From Elusimicrobiota bacterium (GTDB taxonomy: Bacteria; Elusimicrobiota; Elusimicrobia; Elusimicrobiales; UBA9959), in the NCBI GenBank assembly GCA_003482905.1, contig DMXM01000034.1, positions 21,034-26,279 of the forward strand: 5,246 bases of DNA, given 5' to 3'. The notes below the pieces were generated by a model that ran no database searches, had not been told where the DNA came from, and saw nothing but the letters and a program-made list of their open reading frames with translations. Positions 5,201 to 5,246 of the stretch are shown in pieces. Position numbers and translations under genes: made by a program. The first letter of the stretch is position 1. Each line of letters begins with the position of its first letter.

Positions 5201-5246
5201 ACCGCGGACCCCCGGGCCGGGCGGGTGCGCGCGGCGTTGTCTGACA
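5201..5246. other. pyk upstream region, no clear promoter
   Basis: Forty-six very GC-rich bases before pyk. I see no TATAAT-like box on the minus strand. The pyk promoter, or the end of an upstream operon gene, is probably beyond the window edge. Confidence 0.4.

Noticed and set aside
1..5246. CRISPR arrays, insertion sequences, tRNA or rRNA genes
   Set aside because: I saw no spaced direct repeats, transposase motifs, terminal inverted repeats with target duplications, or tRNA/rRNA signatures on either strand.

Overview
The window carries five protein genes, all on the minus strand, in what look like three transcription units. In transcription order (high to low coordinates) they are: pyruvate kinase (pyk, 5200-3680) ending in a strong intrinsic terminator; a stand-alone alpha/beta hydrolase (3598-2780); and a tight three-gene operon made of a secreted Cys-rich protein with a heavy-metal-binding-type tail (2580-2005), a Crp/Fnr-family regulator (2004-1333) and histidyl-tRNA synthetase (hisS, 1336-86). 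The regulator starts on the base after the stop of the Cys-rich gene, and hisS overlaps the regulator by 4 bases (ATGA).

The organism is a bacterium with a GC-rich genome, Shine-Dalgarno initiation and Sec-type export. The HisRS is the bacterial type with CxxC pairs in its insertion domain, and the pyruvate kinase is the K+-dependent type judged by one residue. I cannot place the phylum from sequence alone. An uncultured Gram-negative lineage such as Elusimicrobiota would fit, but that is only an impression.

The 199-base gap between the Cys-rich gene and the hydrolase (2581-2779) is the part of the window that ordinary genes do not explain. It holds a TATAAT box facing the operon, three short inverted repeats, and, on the plus strand, a promoter-like pair followed by two hairpins, the second with a T-rich 3' flank. 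The plus-strand part could be an unannotated RNA of about 80 nt. Two of the inverted repeats have the 5-4-5 geometry of Fnr-type operators and sit where the operon's own Crp/Fnr protein could act.

The Cys-rich protein contains a clear gapless internal duplication (51-residue period) not explained by any family I can name with confidence. The regulator lacks the usual Glu in its recognition helix and has a Pro and a Cys there. Together these suggest an autoregulated metal or redox response module coupled to hisS. This is inference. The remaining genes look like ordinary housekeeping genes.
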